Shown here one piece after another: positions 10,906 through 21,958 of a DNA stretch of 64,000 nucleotides. The translations under genes were made by a program, and so were the position numbers. Source of the stretch: Massilia sp. UMI-21 (GTDB taxonomy: Bacteria; Pseudomonadota; Gammaproteobacteria; Burkholderiales; Burkholderiaceae_D). The DNA lies in NCBI GenBank assembly GCA_015277795.1, contig CP063848.1:1178001-1242000 (forward strand), given 5' to 3'. Each line of letters opens with the position of its first letter. The first letter of the stretch is position 1. A model generated the notes under the pieces. The model was not told the origin of the DNA. It saw nothing but the letters and a program-made list of their open reading frames with translations, and searched no databases.

Positions 10906-12387
10906 ATGAAAGCCCGTTGCATGCGCCTTCACCCGACCAAGCTTCTCTCCGCCCACGTCCTCGCCCTCGGCCTGGCCCTGGCCGCCACCGGATGCGCCCA
11001 GCTTCCCGCCGGCGTGCGCAGCATTTCGCCCGAGGCCTTGCGCGGCCACGTTTCCTTCCTCGCCTCCGACGCGCTCGAAGGACGCGGCACGCCTTCGCGC
11101 GGGCAGGATGTGGCGGTCGAATACATCGCGGCCCAGTTCCGTAGCGCCGGCCTGGAACCGGCCGGCGACGATGCCTATTTTCAGACCGCGCACTGGCAAT
11201 ACGCCGAACGCAAGCCCGAGGACGTGGTCATGAACGTGTCCGCAGGCGGCGCTACCCTTGCGGTGCCGGCCGGCGGCGTGACCGGCCACTTCCTCGATCC
11301 GGTCAAGCTCGCGGCGACGCCGGCGGTCTTCATGCCCTGGAAGGACGCCCTGGAAAACAGCGAAGCCGCCAACGGCAAGGTATTGGTGGTGCCGGCCGCG
11401 CCGGTGCCGGGCGCGGCCCGCCAGCTGCAGGAAAAAATCACCGGCAAGCCGGCCCTGATCATCATGATCGACCGCGAGCGGCGCCATGCGTCGGGCACCG
11501 GCGGCTGGCTGATCGACCCGGAACAGCCGCCAGCCAAGGGCGCCGTGCCGGTCCTGGTGCTGCATGCCGCCGACGTGGCCGCGGCGCTGGAGAAGGGCGG
11601 CGCCACCGTGACGGCGCGGGTGGCCGCGCCAGGCATCCGCCCGGTCAAGCTGCGCAACGTGGCCGGTGTGCTGCGCGGCGCGGATCCGGCCTTGAAGGAT
11701 TCCTACGTCCTGGTGACGGCGCACCACGATCACGTCGGCATCCGCAACGGCGAGATCTACAACGGCGCCAACGACGATGCCAGCGGCGTCGGCTCGCTCA
11801 TCGAGATCGCCCATGCGCTGGCCGCCCGCAAGGAGCGCCCGCGCCGCAGCATCGTGTTCGTGACCCTGTTCGGCGAGGAACTCGGCATGCTCGGCTCGAA
11901 ATACTATGCGCGCCACCCGCTGTTCCCGCTGAAGGACACCGTGGCCAACATCAACCTGGAACAGACCGGGCGCACCGACGACAGCGAGGGCCGTCAGCTG
12001 AATTCGATCGCGATGACCGGCTTCGATTTCTCGAACCTGGGCGAGATGCTCAAGCCGTCCGCCGGCCAGACCGGAATCCGCCTGTGGAAGCATGCGTCCT
12101 TCAGCGACCTGTTCTTCTCGCGCGCCGACAACCAGTCGCTGGCCGACGTCGGCGTGCCGGCCCACACGCTGTCGGTGGCCTACGGCTTCCCGGATTACCA
12201 CGGCAAGGACGACACCTGGGACAAGCTCGACTACGACAACATGGCGCGCGTGACGCGCATGCTGGCCCAGGGTGTGGCCGACGTCGCGAATGCGCGCGAG
12301 CGTCCGGTCTGGACCAGCGCGCCGAAGGCGGCGGGCTACGCCGCCAAGGGGCGCGCGCTCGGGTCCGGCACGCCGGCCGCGCAGTGA
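10906..12387 (+). CDS. M28 family zinc peptidase lipoprotein
   Basis: A probable periplasmic or membrane-anchored aminopeptidase of 493 residues. A lipoprotein signal peptide ends in LAATGC (lipobox, Cys at about residue 30). The M28 catalytic pattern follows: VTAHHDHVGI (zinc His/Asp), NGANDDASGV (bridging Asp), GEELGMLGS (catalytic Glu plus zinc Glu), then 'SLADVGVPAHTLS' and 'DYHGKDDTWDKLD' supplying the last histidine. A protease-associated (PA) insert covers roughly residues 130-260. The start could instead be the ATG at 10921 (MRLHPTK); neither has a clear ribosome site. A shared terminator follows at 12409-12436. Confidence 0.9.
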   Translation: MKARCMRLHPTKLLSAHVLALGLALAATGCAQLPAGVRSISPEALRGHVSFLASDALEGRGTPSRGQDVAVEYIAAQFRSAGLEPAGDDAYFQTAHWQYAERKPEDVVMNVSAGGATLAVPAGGVTGHFLDPVKLAATPAVFMPWKDALENSEAANGKVLVVPAAPVPGAARQLQEKITGKPALIIMIDRERRHASGTGGWLIDPEQPPAKGAVPVLVLHAADVAAALEKGGATVTARVAAPGIRPVKLRNVAGVLRGADPALKDSYVLVTAHHDHVGIRNGEIYNGANDDASGVGSLIEIAHALAARKERPRRSIVFVTLFGEELGMLGSKYYARHPLFPLKDTVANINLEQTGRTDDSEGRQLNSIAMTGFDFSNLGEMLKPSAGQTGIRLWKHASFSDLFFSRADNQSLADVGVPAHTLSVAYGFPDYHGKDDTWDKLDYDNMARVTRMLAQGVADVANARERPVWTSAPKAAGYAAKGRALGSGTPAAQ

Positions 12388-12408
12388 GCGCAGCGGCAGC
12401 GCCGTAAA

Positions 12409-12436
12409 ACAAAAGGACGCCGAAGCGTCCTTTTGT
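12409..12436. terminator. Bidirectional terminator between M28 and S8 peptidase genes
   Basis: A 12-bp perfect stem (12409-12420 with 12425-12436) has a CGAA loop and flanking A and T runs, so it works in either direction. It lies between convergent stop codons. Confidence 0.88.
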
Positions 12437-12453
12437 TTATTGCAGCGCGAGGC

Positions 12454-14016
<1,563 letters not shown>

Positions 14017-14370
14017 TAATATTCTCCGTTTGAAAACATATTGTGTCGCCGGGACTCTGTTGGTTCCGTGCGCTGGTTATTTCCGCATACATACATCCGC
14101 GGTGAAATTAGTCTATGCCAAAAGTCATACCTCATGCACATGAAATTCAACTGTGCGTAGGAAAGACTTGACATGGAATAAACGGTGTAAAAATTGAAGT
14201 GCCAAACAGCGATTGGCGTGTTATCGTTTTTCCCAAACATCTAAAGCATTTTTAGCCCACAACGGCTGCGCTCGCAGCGCCCGCCGCACGTCTCCGCGGT
14301 CCTTGTTATCATTTCAAACTTTACGGCGTTGCAATTCGGCGGCGTCCTACGCTCGTTTAGGAAGGGAAAC
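14017..14370. other. Intergenic region between the S8 peptidase and frmA
   Basis: This 354-base AT-richer gap separates two divergent genes. It contains the S8 peptidase ribosome site (minus strand, just above 14017) and the frmA ribosome site GAAGGGA (14361-14367). A TTGACA at 14168-14173 on the plus strand lacks a convincing -10. No open reading frame or stable hairpin stands out. Confidence 0.5.
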
Positions 14371-15477
<1,107 letters not shown>

Positions 15478-15501
15478 TCTCCGCCTGACGCATGCTTCCT
15501 G

Positions 15502-15523
15502 CGCGGCCTCCGGGCCGCGTTTT
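15502..15523 (+). terminator. Intrinsic terminator after frmA
   Basis: A 7-bp GC stem (15502-15508 with 15513-15519) with a TCCG loop is followed by TTTT, 25 bases after the frmA stop. Confidence 0.75.
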
Positions 15524-15627
15524 CCATTCTGTTCCGCCAATCCTGCCGCCTGTCGCACCGGGCTCGCCGGCAGCCCCGCGCACGCCTACAGTGCCAGCAT
15601 GCCGACGCTGTCGGCTCAAAGTAGAAA

Positions 15628-15659
15628 AAAAGTTCTAGACAATTTTATCTAGAACTTTT
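15628..15659. promoter_or_regulatory. Operator-like 12-bp inverted repeat before the M56 gene
   Basis: AAAAGTTCTAGA (15628-15639) is mirrored exactly by TCTAGAACTTTT (15648-15659) across the 8-base spacer CAATTTTA. A third ATCTAG follows at 15661-15666. The AT-rich arms and a position 34 bases before the M56 start codon suggest a regulator-binding site overlapping the promoter rather than a terminator. The cognate regulator is unknown. Confidence 0.6.
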
Positions 15660-15692
15660 AATCTAGTTGCGAATGACGGAAAGGGAGTACCG

Positions 15693-17492
15693 ATGAACGA
15701 ACTGGTCGGCACGGCCGCGTCCAGCCTGGCCTGGGCACTGATCGATTTCCTGTGGCAGGGCCTGGTGCTCGGCTGGATCGCCGCGCTGTTGTTGGCGCTG
15801 ATGCGCAAGGCGCGGCCGCAAGCCCGTTACCTGGTGGCCTGCGGCGCGCTGCTGCTGTGCGCGGCGCTGCCGCTGGCCGGCACCGTGCAGCGCATCGCCG
15901 CTGCAGATACCGGCGCGCCGAGCTCCTCGCTGGCGCTGGCGGCAAGGCAGGCCGGCGCGGTGGCGGCAGGGCGGCTGCCGGCCGCCGTGATCGATGCCGG
16001 CCGCTTCGCCGGCTGGGAGTCGGCGCTGCAGGAGCGGTTGCCGCTGGTGGTGCTGTTCTGGTCGCTCGGCGCCGGCGTACTGGCACTGCGCATGGTGTGC
16101 GGGCTGGCCTGGGTGCGCCGCCGTAGTCGCCCCGGCCAGTACCGGCTTCATCCGACCTGGCAGCTGCGCCTCGACCGGATGGCGCGCGGCATGGGGATCG
16201 CCCGCCGCGTCACGCTCGGCGTGGTCGACGATTTGACCAGTCCGGTGACGGCCGGCTGGTGGCGGCCGGTGGTGCTGGTGCCGGCGGCGCTGGTCTCGGG
16301 CATGCCGCCGCAGCTGCTGGAAGCGCTGCTGGCCCACGAACTGGCGCATGTGCGCCGCTGCGATTACCTGGTGAATGTGCTTCAGAGCGCGATCGAGATC
16401 CTGCTGTTCTACCACCCGGCCGTGTGGTGGCTGTCGCACCGGATCCGCGAAGAGCGCGAACAGATTGCAGATGATGTAGCCGCAAGCACGCTCGGCGAAC
16501 CGCGGCGCCTGGCCCTTGCATTGTCCGAACTGGACTTGTTCCAGTTCACCCCGCAACTTGCCCCAGCAGCACATGGAGGAAATCTTATGTCCCGCATTAA
16601 ACGCCTGGTTCGTCCCGAAGCCGAACCGCTGAACTGGAAACTCGCCTTGCCGATCCTGGGCCTGGCCGCCTGCGCCGCGTTCTATTCCTGGTCGGCGCCC
16701 GCGCATGCCGCCGCCGAACCGGCGTCCGGGCCGGCGCGCAGCGCGCAACAGGAAGCGCGCAACGAAGGCCGCGTCGTCAAACCCGGCGCCGAGCCGCCCT
16801 ATGCCCTTGTGCGCGCAGGCGACAAAGGAATGAGCATGAGCGGCAGCAGCGACGATTGGGATGAGGTCAAGCAGGCCCGGGACCGCATTGGTGGGAACTT
16901 CCTGTGGTTCCGCGAAGGCGGGCAGGCGTACATCATCCAGGATGCCGCCATGCTGGCACGGATCGATGCAGCCTGGGCGCCGGTGAACAAGCTGGGCAAA
17001 CAGATGGACGTGTACGGCAAGGAAATGGACGTGCACGGCAAGAAAATGGATGTGCTCGGCAAGGAAATGGAAGTGGCAGCGCGCGGCTTCAAGCCGGACG
17101 AGGGCCAGGTCCGCCGCATCGAAGAGCGCATGGAAGCGCTCGGCGAAGAGATGGACAGGCTCGGCAAGCGGATGGGGACGACCGACAGCGTCAAGGAACG
17201 CGAGCGCCTCCAGAAGCGCATGGGCGAAGTCGGCAAGCAGTTGTCGGCGGCGGGCGAGGAGATCAGCCGGCTCCACGACCAGCCCGGCATGGACCAGGCC
17301 CGCAAGTCGATGGACGAGATCGGCCGCCGCATGGGCGAGGCCGGCAAGCCGATGGAGGCGATCGGCGAGAAAATGGGCGCGCTCGGCAAGGAGATGGAAC
17401 GCGAGAGCAAGGCGGCCGACAAGACGGTGCGCGCGCTGATCCGCGAAGCCCGGGAAAAAGGACTGGCCAAGCCGGTGCCGCAGGCGGGTTGA
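15693..17492 (+). CDS. M56 (BlaR1-like) membrane metallopeptidase with heptad-repeat tail
   Basis: A 599-residue integral membrane protein. The first 340 residues hold four hydrophobic segments (about 13-35, 43-63, 115-140 and 310-330) and a cytoplasmic zinc-protease domain with HELAH (His215, Glu216, His219) followed by 'REEREQIADD', the M56 third-ligand region. Known relatives such as BlaR1 and MecR1 sense a periplasmic signal and cleave a BlaI-type repressor. Here the outer domain is not a penicillin-binding fold. It is charged and carries LGKxM heptads (about residues 434-461, more to 573). No BlaI gene is adjacent. The ATG follows AAAGGGAG. Confidence 0.85.
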   Translation: MNELVGTAASSLAWALIDFLWQGLVLGWIAALLLALMRKARPQARYLVACGALLLCAALPLAGTVQRIAAADTGAPSSSLALAARQAGAVAAGRLPAAVIDAGRFAGWESALQERLPLVVLFWSLGAGVLALRMVCGLAWVRRRSRPGQYRLHPTWQLRLDRMARGMGIARRVTLGVVDDLTSPVTAGWWRPVVLVPAALVSGMPPQLLEALLAHELAHVRRCDYLVNVLQSAIEILLFYHPAVWWLSHRIREEREQIADDVAASTLGEPRRLALALSELDLFQFTPQLAPAAHGGNLMSRIKRLVRPEAEPLNWKLALPILGLAACAAFYSWSAPAHAAAEPASGPARSAQQEARNEGRVVKPGAEPPYALVRAGDKGMSMSGSSDDWDEVKQARDRIGGNFLWFREGGQAYIIQDAAMLARIDAAWAPVNKLGKQMDVYGKEMDVHGKKMDVLGKEMEVAARGFKPDEGQVRRIEERMEALGEEMDRLGKRMGTTDSVKERERLQKRMGEVGKQLSAAGEEISRLHDQPGMDQARKSMDEIGRRMGEAGKPMEAIGEKMGALGKEMERESKAADKTVRALIREAREKGLAKPVPQAG

Positions 17493-17530
17493 CCTGCCTG
17501 CGGGGCCAGCCAGGAGCCCTGTTGCAAAAG

Positions 17531-17567
17531 AAAAAGGCCTGCCGCTTCCAGCGACAGGCCTTTTTTT
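17531..17567. terminator. Bidirectional terminator between M56 and SRPBCC genes
   Basis: A long stem (AAAAAGGCCTG pairing with CAGGCCTTTTT, plus inner CGCT/AGCG pairing) is flanked by A and T runs, so it can serve both convergent genes. Confidence 0.85.
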
Positions 17568-17629
17568 ACCACATGGTCAAAAATCGCCGACGCATGCAGC
17601 CTCAGCAGCATGCGCCGATGTGGGCGATT

Positions 17630-18178
17630 TTATTGCTGCGCGATCTTGCCGCGCCACGCGCCGGTTTCCGAGCCGCGTTTCTCCAGCAGTTCCTTGAAGT
17701 TGTGCAGGTTGCCGCGCAGCTCCATGCGGACGGCGCCCATGGCGTCGCCAACGGTTTCGACCGCGCCGTCCGGCTCATAGTCCATCTGGACCATGACGCG
17801 GCAGCAGTTGTCCGAGATTTTGTGGAAGGTGGCGACGCCGCCGTTCTTCACGCCGGTGACGCTGCGCCATGCGATGCGCTTGTCCGGCACCTGTTCGGTG
17901 ATCTCGACATCCCACTCCTTCTCTTCGCCGGCGACGTTGGCGCGCCAGTGCAGGTGCTTGTCGTCGAGCTGGCGGATTTCCTTCACGCTCTTCATGAACT
18001 GCGGGAAATCTTCGAACTGCGTCCACTGGTTATAGGCGGTCTTGACCGGGACGTTGATCTCGATCGACTCGGACACCGACGAGCTGGCGCCATAGCCGGT
18101 ACGGTTCTGTTTCAGTTTTTTCGACAGCATCATGCCACCGACAGCGAGTGCGGCAACGGTAACTACGCGGTTCAGCAT
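17630..18178 (-). CDS. SRPBCC (START-like, Coq10-type) protein with N-terminal membrane segment
   Basis: A 182-residue protein. A short hydrophobic segment (residues 4-20) precedes an SRPBCC helix-grip domain from about residue 35 (SIEINVPVKTAYNQWTQF...FPQFMKSVKE). This is the ligand-binding fold of polyketide-cyclase/Coq10-like proteins often annotated as stress-related membrane proteins. Ligand and role are unknown. MLNRVVTVA at 18178 is taken as the start because AAAGGAG lies just upstream; an in-frame extension to 18244 has no such site. It is a single gene, convergent with the M56 gene and divergent from the GFA gene. Confidence 0.82.
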   Translation of the reverse strand: MLNRVVTVAALAVGGMMLSKKLKQNRTGYGASSSVSESIEINVPVKTAYNQWTQFEDFPQFMKSVKEIRQLDDKHLHWRANVAGEEKEWDVEITEQVPDKRIAWRSVTGVKNGGVATFHKISDNCCRVMVQMDYEPDGAVETVGDAMGAVRMELRGNLHNFKELLEKRGSETGAWRGKIAQQ

Positions 18179-18402
18179 AAGTATTCTCCTTTGGGCTGGG
18201 AAGCCTCTCCACATGCATGATTGGTCTGGCCCGGAACGCGGCATGTGGAGGCCTTGGCTTCGTTACGTTCTTGGTCCGACGGGCCACGCGAACTGTCGCG
18301 AATCTCTGTTTAAAATAAGCGAAAAGACAATCGGGCGGCGCGCGAAAGGATGGGCCGCTTATACTGATGAGTCCGTTATTGGCCGCCAGAAAGGAGACCA
18401 AA

Positions 18403-18807
18403 ATGAACTTGCAAGGAGGATGTTTCTGCGGTGCAGTTCGCTATGCGGTAACAGGCGAGATCTTCAACAGTACGCTGTGCCACTGCAGCGACTGCCGCAG
18501 GATCTCCGGGGCGCCGACCCTGGCCTGGTTCAGCGCGCGTCGCGCCGACTTTCGTTTCACGCAAGGTGCTCCGGCACGCTTCGTGTCGAGCGAACACGTG
18601 CAGCGCGGCTTCTGTCCGCTGTGCGGCACCACGCTGAGCTTCGAAGACAGCCGCTGGCCGGAAGAACTCGACATCACCAGCGCCAGCCTCGACGACCCGG
18701 AACAGGCGCCGCCGGGCGACCATACCTTCGTGCGCAGCCGCCTGCAATGGATGAAGCTGCACGACGGCCTGCCCGAATATCCGACGACGCGCTCCGCCGG
18801 CAAGTGA
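18403..18807 (+). CDS. GFA family zinc-binding protein
   Basis: A 134-residue protein of the GFA/CENP-V fold, named after glutathione-dependent formaldehyde-activating enzyme. All zinc-site cysteines are visible: GGCFCGAVRY near the N-terminus, LCHCSDCRR at about residue 26, and FCPLCGT at about 70. Substrate is unknown; many family members are not formaldehyde enzymes. The start at 18403 has AAGGAG (18391-18396) upstream, unlike the in-frame ATG at 18367. Confidence 0.9.
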   Translation: MNLQGGCFCGAVRYAVTGEIFNSTLCHCSDCRRISGAPTLAWFSARRADFRFTQGAPARFVSSEHVQRGFCPLCGTTLSFEDSRWPEELDITSASLDDPEQAPPGDHTFVRSRLQWMKLHDGLPEYPTTRSAGK

Positions 18808-18862
18808 TTTTCCGCCTTGCCTTCCGGCGCGGCGCCGGGCAGGCGCCGGCATTGCTCGCATC

Positions 18863-19369
18863 CTAGCGCCGCCGGATCTGCGAGTCGCTCATCTGGCCCT
18901 GCGTGTGCACCATGTTGGCCTCGAACGCCTGCATCTCCAGCCCCACCGTTATCATGTCCACGCCCGAGCCTTCGATGCGCGGGAACAGCTGGATTTCCTC
19001 TTCCTGGATATGGGCCGTGACCGCACCGATCAGTTCGCGCATCAGCTGGTCGCTGTGGGCGTCGTCGAGCGGCATGCGCTCCAGCGTCGCCAGCAGCGCA
19101 TCGACTTTCCGATGGGCCTGCTCGAAGTGGGCGATCAGCGGTTCGTCGATGCTGCGTACCGCCGGGTAGAAGACCGATTCCTCCAGCTGCGAATGCAGGT
19201 ACAGGGCCTGCAGGATCTGCTTGCCGGCCTGTTTCTTCACTTCCCGGCTGTCGCTGTTCAGATACTTGTCGGCCAGCGCGCGCACCATGTCGTGGTCGCG
19301 CACCAGCGCCTCGACCGGGCGGTCGACCGGAAAGGCGCCATGCCTGCCTGTTTCGTGTTCGCTTGCCAT
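18863..19369 (-). CDS. Hemerythrin (HHE) domain protein
   Basis: A 168-residue cytoplasmic protein with an HHE cation-binding four-helix bundle. Likely di-iron ligands are His in VRDHDMV, His and Glu in LHSQLEESVF, His in IAHFEQAH and His/Glu in TAHIQEEEIQLFP. Proteins of this type bind oxygen or NO, or store iron; the exact role cannot be read from sequence. The ATG follows GGGAGG at ideal distance. The last 15 residues (QMSDSQIRRR) form a polar tail. Confidence 0.9.
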   Translation of the reverse strand: MASEHETGRHGAFPVDRPVEALVRDHDMVRALADKYLNSDSREVKKQAGKQILQALYLHSQLEESVFYPAVRSIDEPLIAHFEQAHRKVDALLATLERMPLDDAHSDQLMRELIGAVTAHIQEEEIQLFPRIEGSGVDMITVGLEMQAFEANMVHTQGQMSDSQIRRR

Positions 19370-19529
19370 ACCATCCTCCCTTGATTACTCGTTGCCCGGG
19401 CGGCGAACGGCACGCCGCCGCCACGGTCTTTCAGGCTAGCGCAGACGGCGCAAAGATCAATACGCGCATGTTTGACGCAGCCTGCCGCGACTGTTGCAAA
19501 GCTGGATGGGCATACAGTAATCACAGCGT

Positions 19530-19535
19530 TATAAT
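19530..19535 (+). promoter_or_regulatory. -10 element placed for a leaderless uvrD transcript
   Basis: TATAAT occupies exactly -12 to -7 relative to the uvrD ATG, so transcription would start at or next to the A of the start codon. No Shine-Dalgarno sequence precedes the ATG. No strong -35 was found. Confidence 0.5.
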
Positions 19536-19541
19536 GGCCGG

Positions 19542-21854
19542 ATGCAGAATCTCCTCCATAATCTCAATCCCGAACAGCTCGCCGCCGTCACCCTGCCGTC
19601 GCAGAGCGCGCTGATCCTGGCCGGCGCCGGTTCCGGCAAGACGCGCGTGCTCACGACCCGCATCGCCTGGCTGATCCAGACCGGGCAGGTGTCGCCCGCC
19701 GGCATCATGGCCGTGACCTTCACGAACAAGGCGGCGAAGGAGATGCTGACCCGCCTGTCTTCCATGCTGCCGATCAATACGCGCGGCATGTGGATCGGCA
19801 CCTTCCACGGCCTGTGCAACCGCCTGCTGCGCACCCACTATAAAGATGCGGCCTTGCCGCAGGCCTTCCAGATCCTCGATTCGCAAGACCAGCTCTCGCT
19901 CATCAAGCGTCTGCTGAAGGCGAACAACGTGGACGACGAAAAATACCCGGCCAAGGCGCTGATGTACTTCATCAACAACGCCAAGGAACAGGGCCTGCGC
20001 GCCAACCGGCTCGAGCCGAACGACCCGATCGAGCGTCGCATGATCGAGCTCTACGAGCTGTACGAGGGCCAGTGCCAGCGCGAGGGCGTGGTCGATTTCG
20101 CCGAACTGCTGCTGCGTTCGTACGAACTGCTGGCGCGCAACGGACCGCTGCGCCAGCACTACCAGATGCGCTTCCGCCACATCCTGGTCGACGAGTTCCA
20201 GGACACCAACGACCTGCAGTACAACTTGCTGAAACTGCTGGCCGGCCACGACGAGGAGGGCGGCGGCGCCATCTTCGCCGTCGGCGACGACGACCAGAGC
20301 ATCTATGCCTTCCGTGGCGCCAACGTCGGCAACATGCAGGCCTTCGAGCGCGAATTCCGCGTCAAGAACCTGATCAAGCTGGAGCAGAACTACCGCTCCT
20401 TCGGCCACATCCTCGACAGCGCCAACTACCTGATCGCCAACAACACCAAGCGTTTAGGGAAGAACCTGCGTACCGATGCGGGGCAGGGCGAGCAGGTGCG
20501 GGTGTACGAGGCCAGCTCCGACCTCGAAGAGGCGCAGTGGATCATCGAGGAAGCCAAGAGCCTGATGAACGAGGGCCTGTCGCGCAGCGAGATCGCGATC
20601 CTGTACCGTTCCAACGCGCAGAGCCGCGTGATCGAGCATGCGCTGTTCGCGGCCGGCCTGCCCTATACCGTGTATGGCGGCCTGCGCTACTTCCAGCGCG
20701 CCGAGGTCAAGCACGCCATCGCCTATCTGCAGCTAATGGACAACCCGCACAACGATTCGGCTTTCATGCGCGTGGTGAACTTCCCCACCCGCGGCATCGG
20801 CGCGCGCTCGATCGAGCAGCTGCAGATGGCGGCCGATTCCTACGGCGTTTCGCTGTACGCGGCGGTGCCCTACATGACGGGCAAGGCCGGCGGCGCGCTC
20901 GGCGCCTTCGTGAAACTGGTCGAATCGGCGCGTTTCGAAACCCAGCAACTGCCGCTGCCCGAACTGGTGAGCGTGGTGCTGGAGCGCAGCGGCCTGTTGC
21001 AGCATTACCAGAACGAGAAAGAAGGCGCCGACCGCATCGAGAACCTCGAGCAGATGGTCAACGCGGCCACCCAGTTCGTGCAGGAAGAAGGCTTCGGCCA
21101 GGGCGCCCCGGCCCATCTCGGCCCGCAGGCGCTGCCGCAGATCGGCGAAGCCATCGTCAACCAGGACGGCATCGAGATCCTCGATGCCGACGCCCCGCTG
21201 GCCAGCGTGATGTCGCCGCTGTCGGCCTTCCTCACGCACGCCTCGCTGGAAGCGGGCGACGCCCAGGCGCAAGCCGGCCAGGACGCGCTGCAACTGATGA
21301 CGGTGCACTCGGCCAAGGGCCTGGAATTCGACGCGGTGTTCATCACCGGCCTCGAAGAAGGCCTGTTCCCGCACGAGAGCAGCGCGCGCGAACTCGACGG
21401 CGTCGACGAGGAGCGGCGCCTGATGTACGTGGCGATCACGCGCGCGCGCAAGCGTTTATATATGAGCTTTACCCAGCAGCGCATGCTGCACGGCCAGACC
21501 CGCTTCAACATGAAGTCGCGCTTCTTCGACGAGCTGCCCGAGGAGTCGATCAAGTGGCTGTCGCCGCGCGTGCAGACCAACTGGTTCGCCGGCCGCAAGC
21601 AGACCACGGCCTGGGACGACGCCGCCTTCCGCGACGGTTCCGACAACAAGATCGCGCAGCAGATCACGCAAAAATCCGGCAACGGCTCGGGTTGGCGCGT
21701 GGGAGAGAGCGTTTCCCATGCCAAGTTCGGCGAAGGGGTGATCGTGAATATCGAGGGTGGGGCAGGGGCGGCGCGCGCCCAGATCAACTTCGGTTCGGCG
21801 GGGATGAAGGTGCTCGACCTGTCGGTGGCGAAGCTGGAGCGGATCGGCCGGTAG
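19542..21854 (+). CDS. uvrD: UvrD/PcrA-type superfamily 1 DNA helicase
   Basis: A 3'-5' helicase for nucleotide-excision and mismatch repair. The 770 residues hold the seven SF1A motifs: Q-motif LNPEQLAAV, Walker A AGAGSGKT (27-34), Walker B VDEFQD (near 217), GDDDQSIY, QNYRS, TVHSAKGLEF and VAITRARK. A Tudor-like C-terminal domain (VSHAKFGEGVIVNIEGG) is typical of UvrD/PcrA rather than Rep. It lies next to the thrB/polA group, a common betaproteobacterial arrangement. Its TAG stop is the first three bases of a palindromic repeat. Confidence 0.95.
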   Translation: MQNLLHNLNPEQLAAVTLPSQSALILAGAGSGKTRVLTTRIAWLIQTGQVSPAGIMAVTFTNKAAKEMLTRLSSMLPINTRGMWIGTFHGLCNRLLRTHYKDAALPQAFQILDSQDQLSLIKRLLKANNVDDEKYPAKALMYFINNAKEQGLRANRLEPNDPIERRMIELYELYEGQCQREGVVDFAELLLRSYELLARNGPLRQHYQMRFRHILVDEFQDTNDLQYNLLKLLAGHDEEGGGAIFAVGDDDQSIYAFRGANVGNMQAFEREFRVKNLIKLEQNYRSFGHILDSANYLIANNTKRLGKNLRTDAGQGEQVRVYEASSDLEEAQWIIEEAKSLMNEGLSRSEIAILYRSNAQSRVIEHALFAAGLPYTVYGGLRYFQRAEVKHAIAYLQLMDNPHNDSAFMRVVNFPTRGIGARSIEQLQMAADSYGVSLYAAVPYMTGKAGGALGAFVKLVESARFETQQLPLPELVSVVLERSGLLQHYQNEKEGADRIENLEQMVNAATQFVQEEGFGQGAPAHLGPQALPQIGEAIVNQDGIEILDADAPLASVMSPLSAFLTHASLEAGDAQAQAGQDALQLMTVHSAKGLEFDAVFITGLEEGLFPHESSARELDGVDEERRLMYVAITRARKRLYMSFTQQRMLHGQTRFNMKSRFFDELPEESIKWLSPRVQTNWFAGRKQTTAWDDAAFRDGSDNKIAQQITQKSGNGSGWRVGESVSHAKFGEGVIVNIEGGAGAARAQINFGSAGMKVLDLSVAKLERIGR

Positions 21855-21958
21855 GGTGGACGGCTTCGCCGTCCGCGCGTTCAAACCGACCATGCATCGA
21901 CGCGACGCCTTTTATCATCGTCCGGTCGAACGCGCGGTCGGCAGAGCCGACCACCCTA
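21852..21958. repeat. Dispersed palindromic repeat, copy A
   Basis: A composite mirror element. The left half, TAGGGTGGACGGC-TTC-GCCGTC, ends in CGCGCGTTCAA. The right half starts TCGAACGCGCGG, continues through a GTCGGC-AGA-GCCGAC hairpin and ends in CCACCCTA. It fills the whole gap between convergent uvrD and the BPSS1780-family gene, and its end trinucleotides are the stop codons of both. Related copies are at 31824-31913, 50351-50450 and, as a simpler relative, 61044-61095. Confidence 0.85.

Noticed and set aside
10705..12201. An upstream extension of the DUF2254 frame to 914 codons
   Set aside because: The extension is antisense to the M28 peptidase gene and reads as low-complexity sequence. 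Real similarity begins at MLEKLQF.
15693..17492. The BlaR1-like gene as a beta-lactam resistance sensor
   Set aside because: It has no penicillin-binding outer domain, no blaI partner and no beta-lactamase gene nearby.
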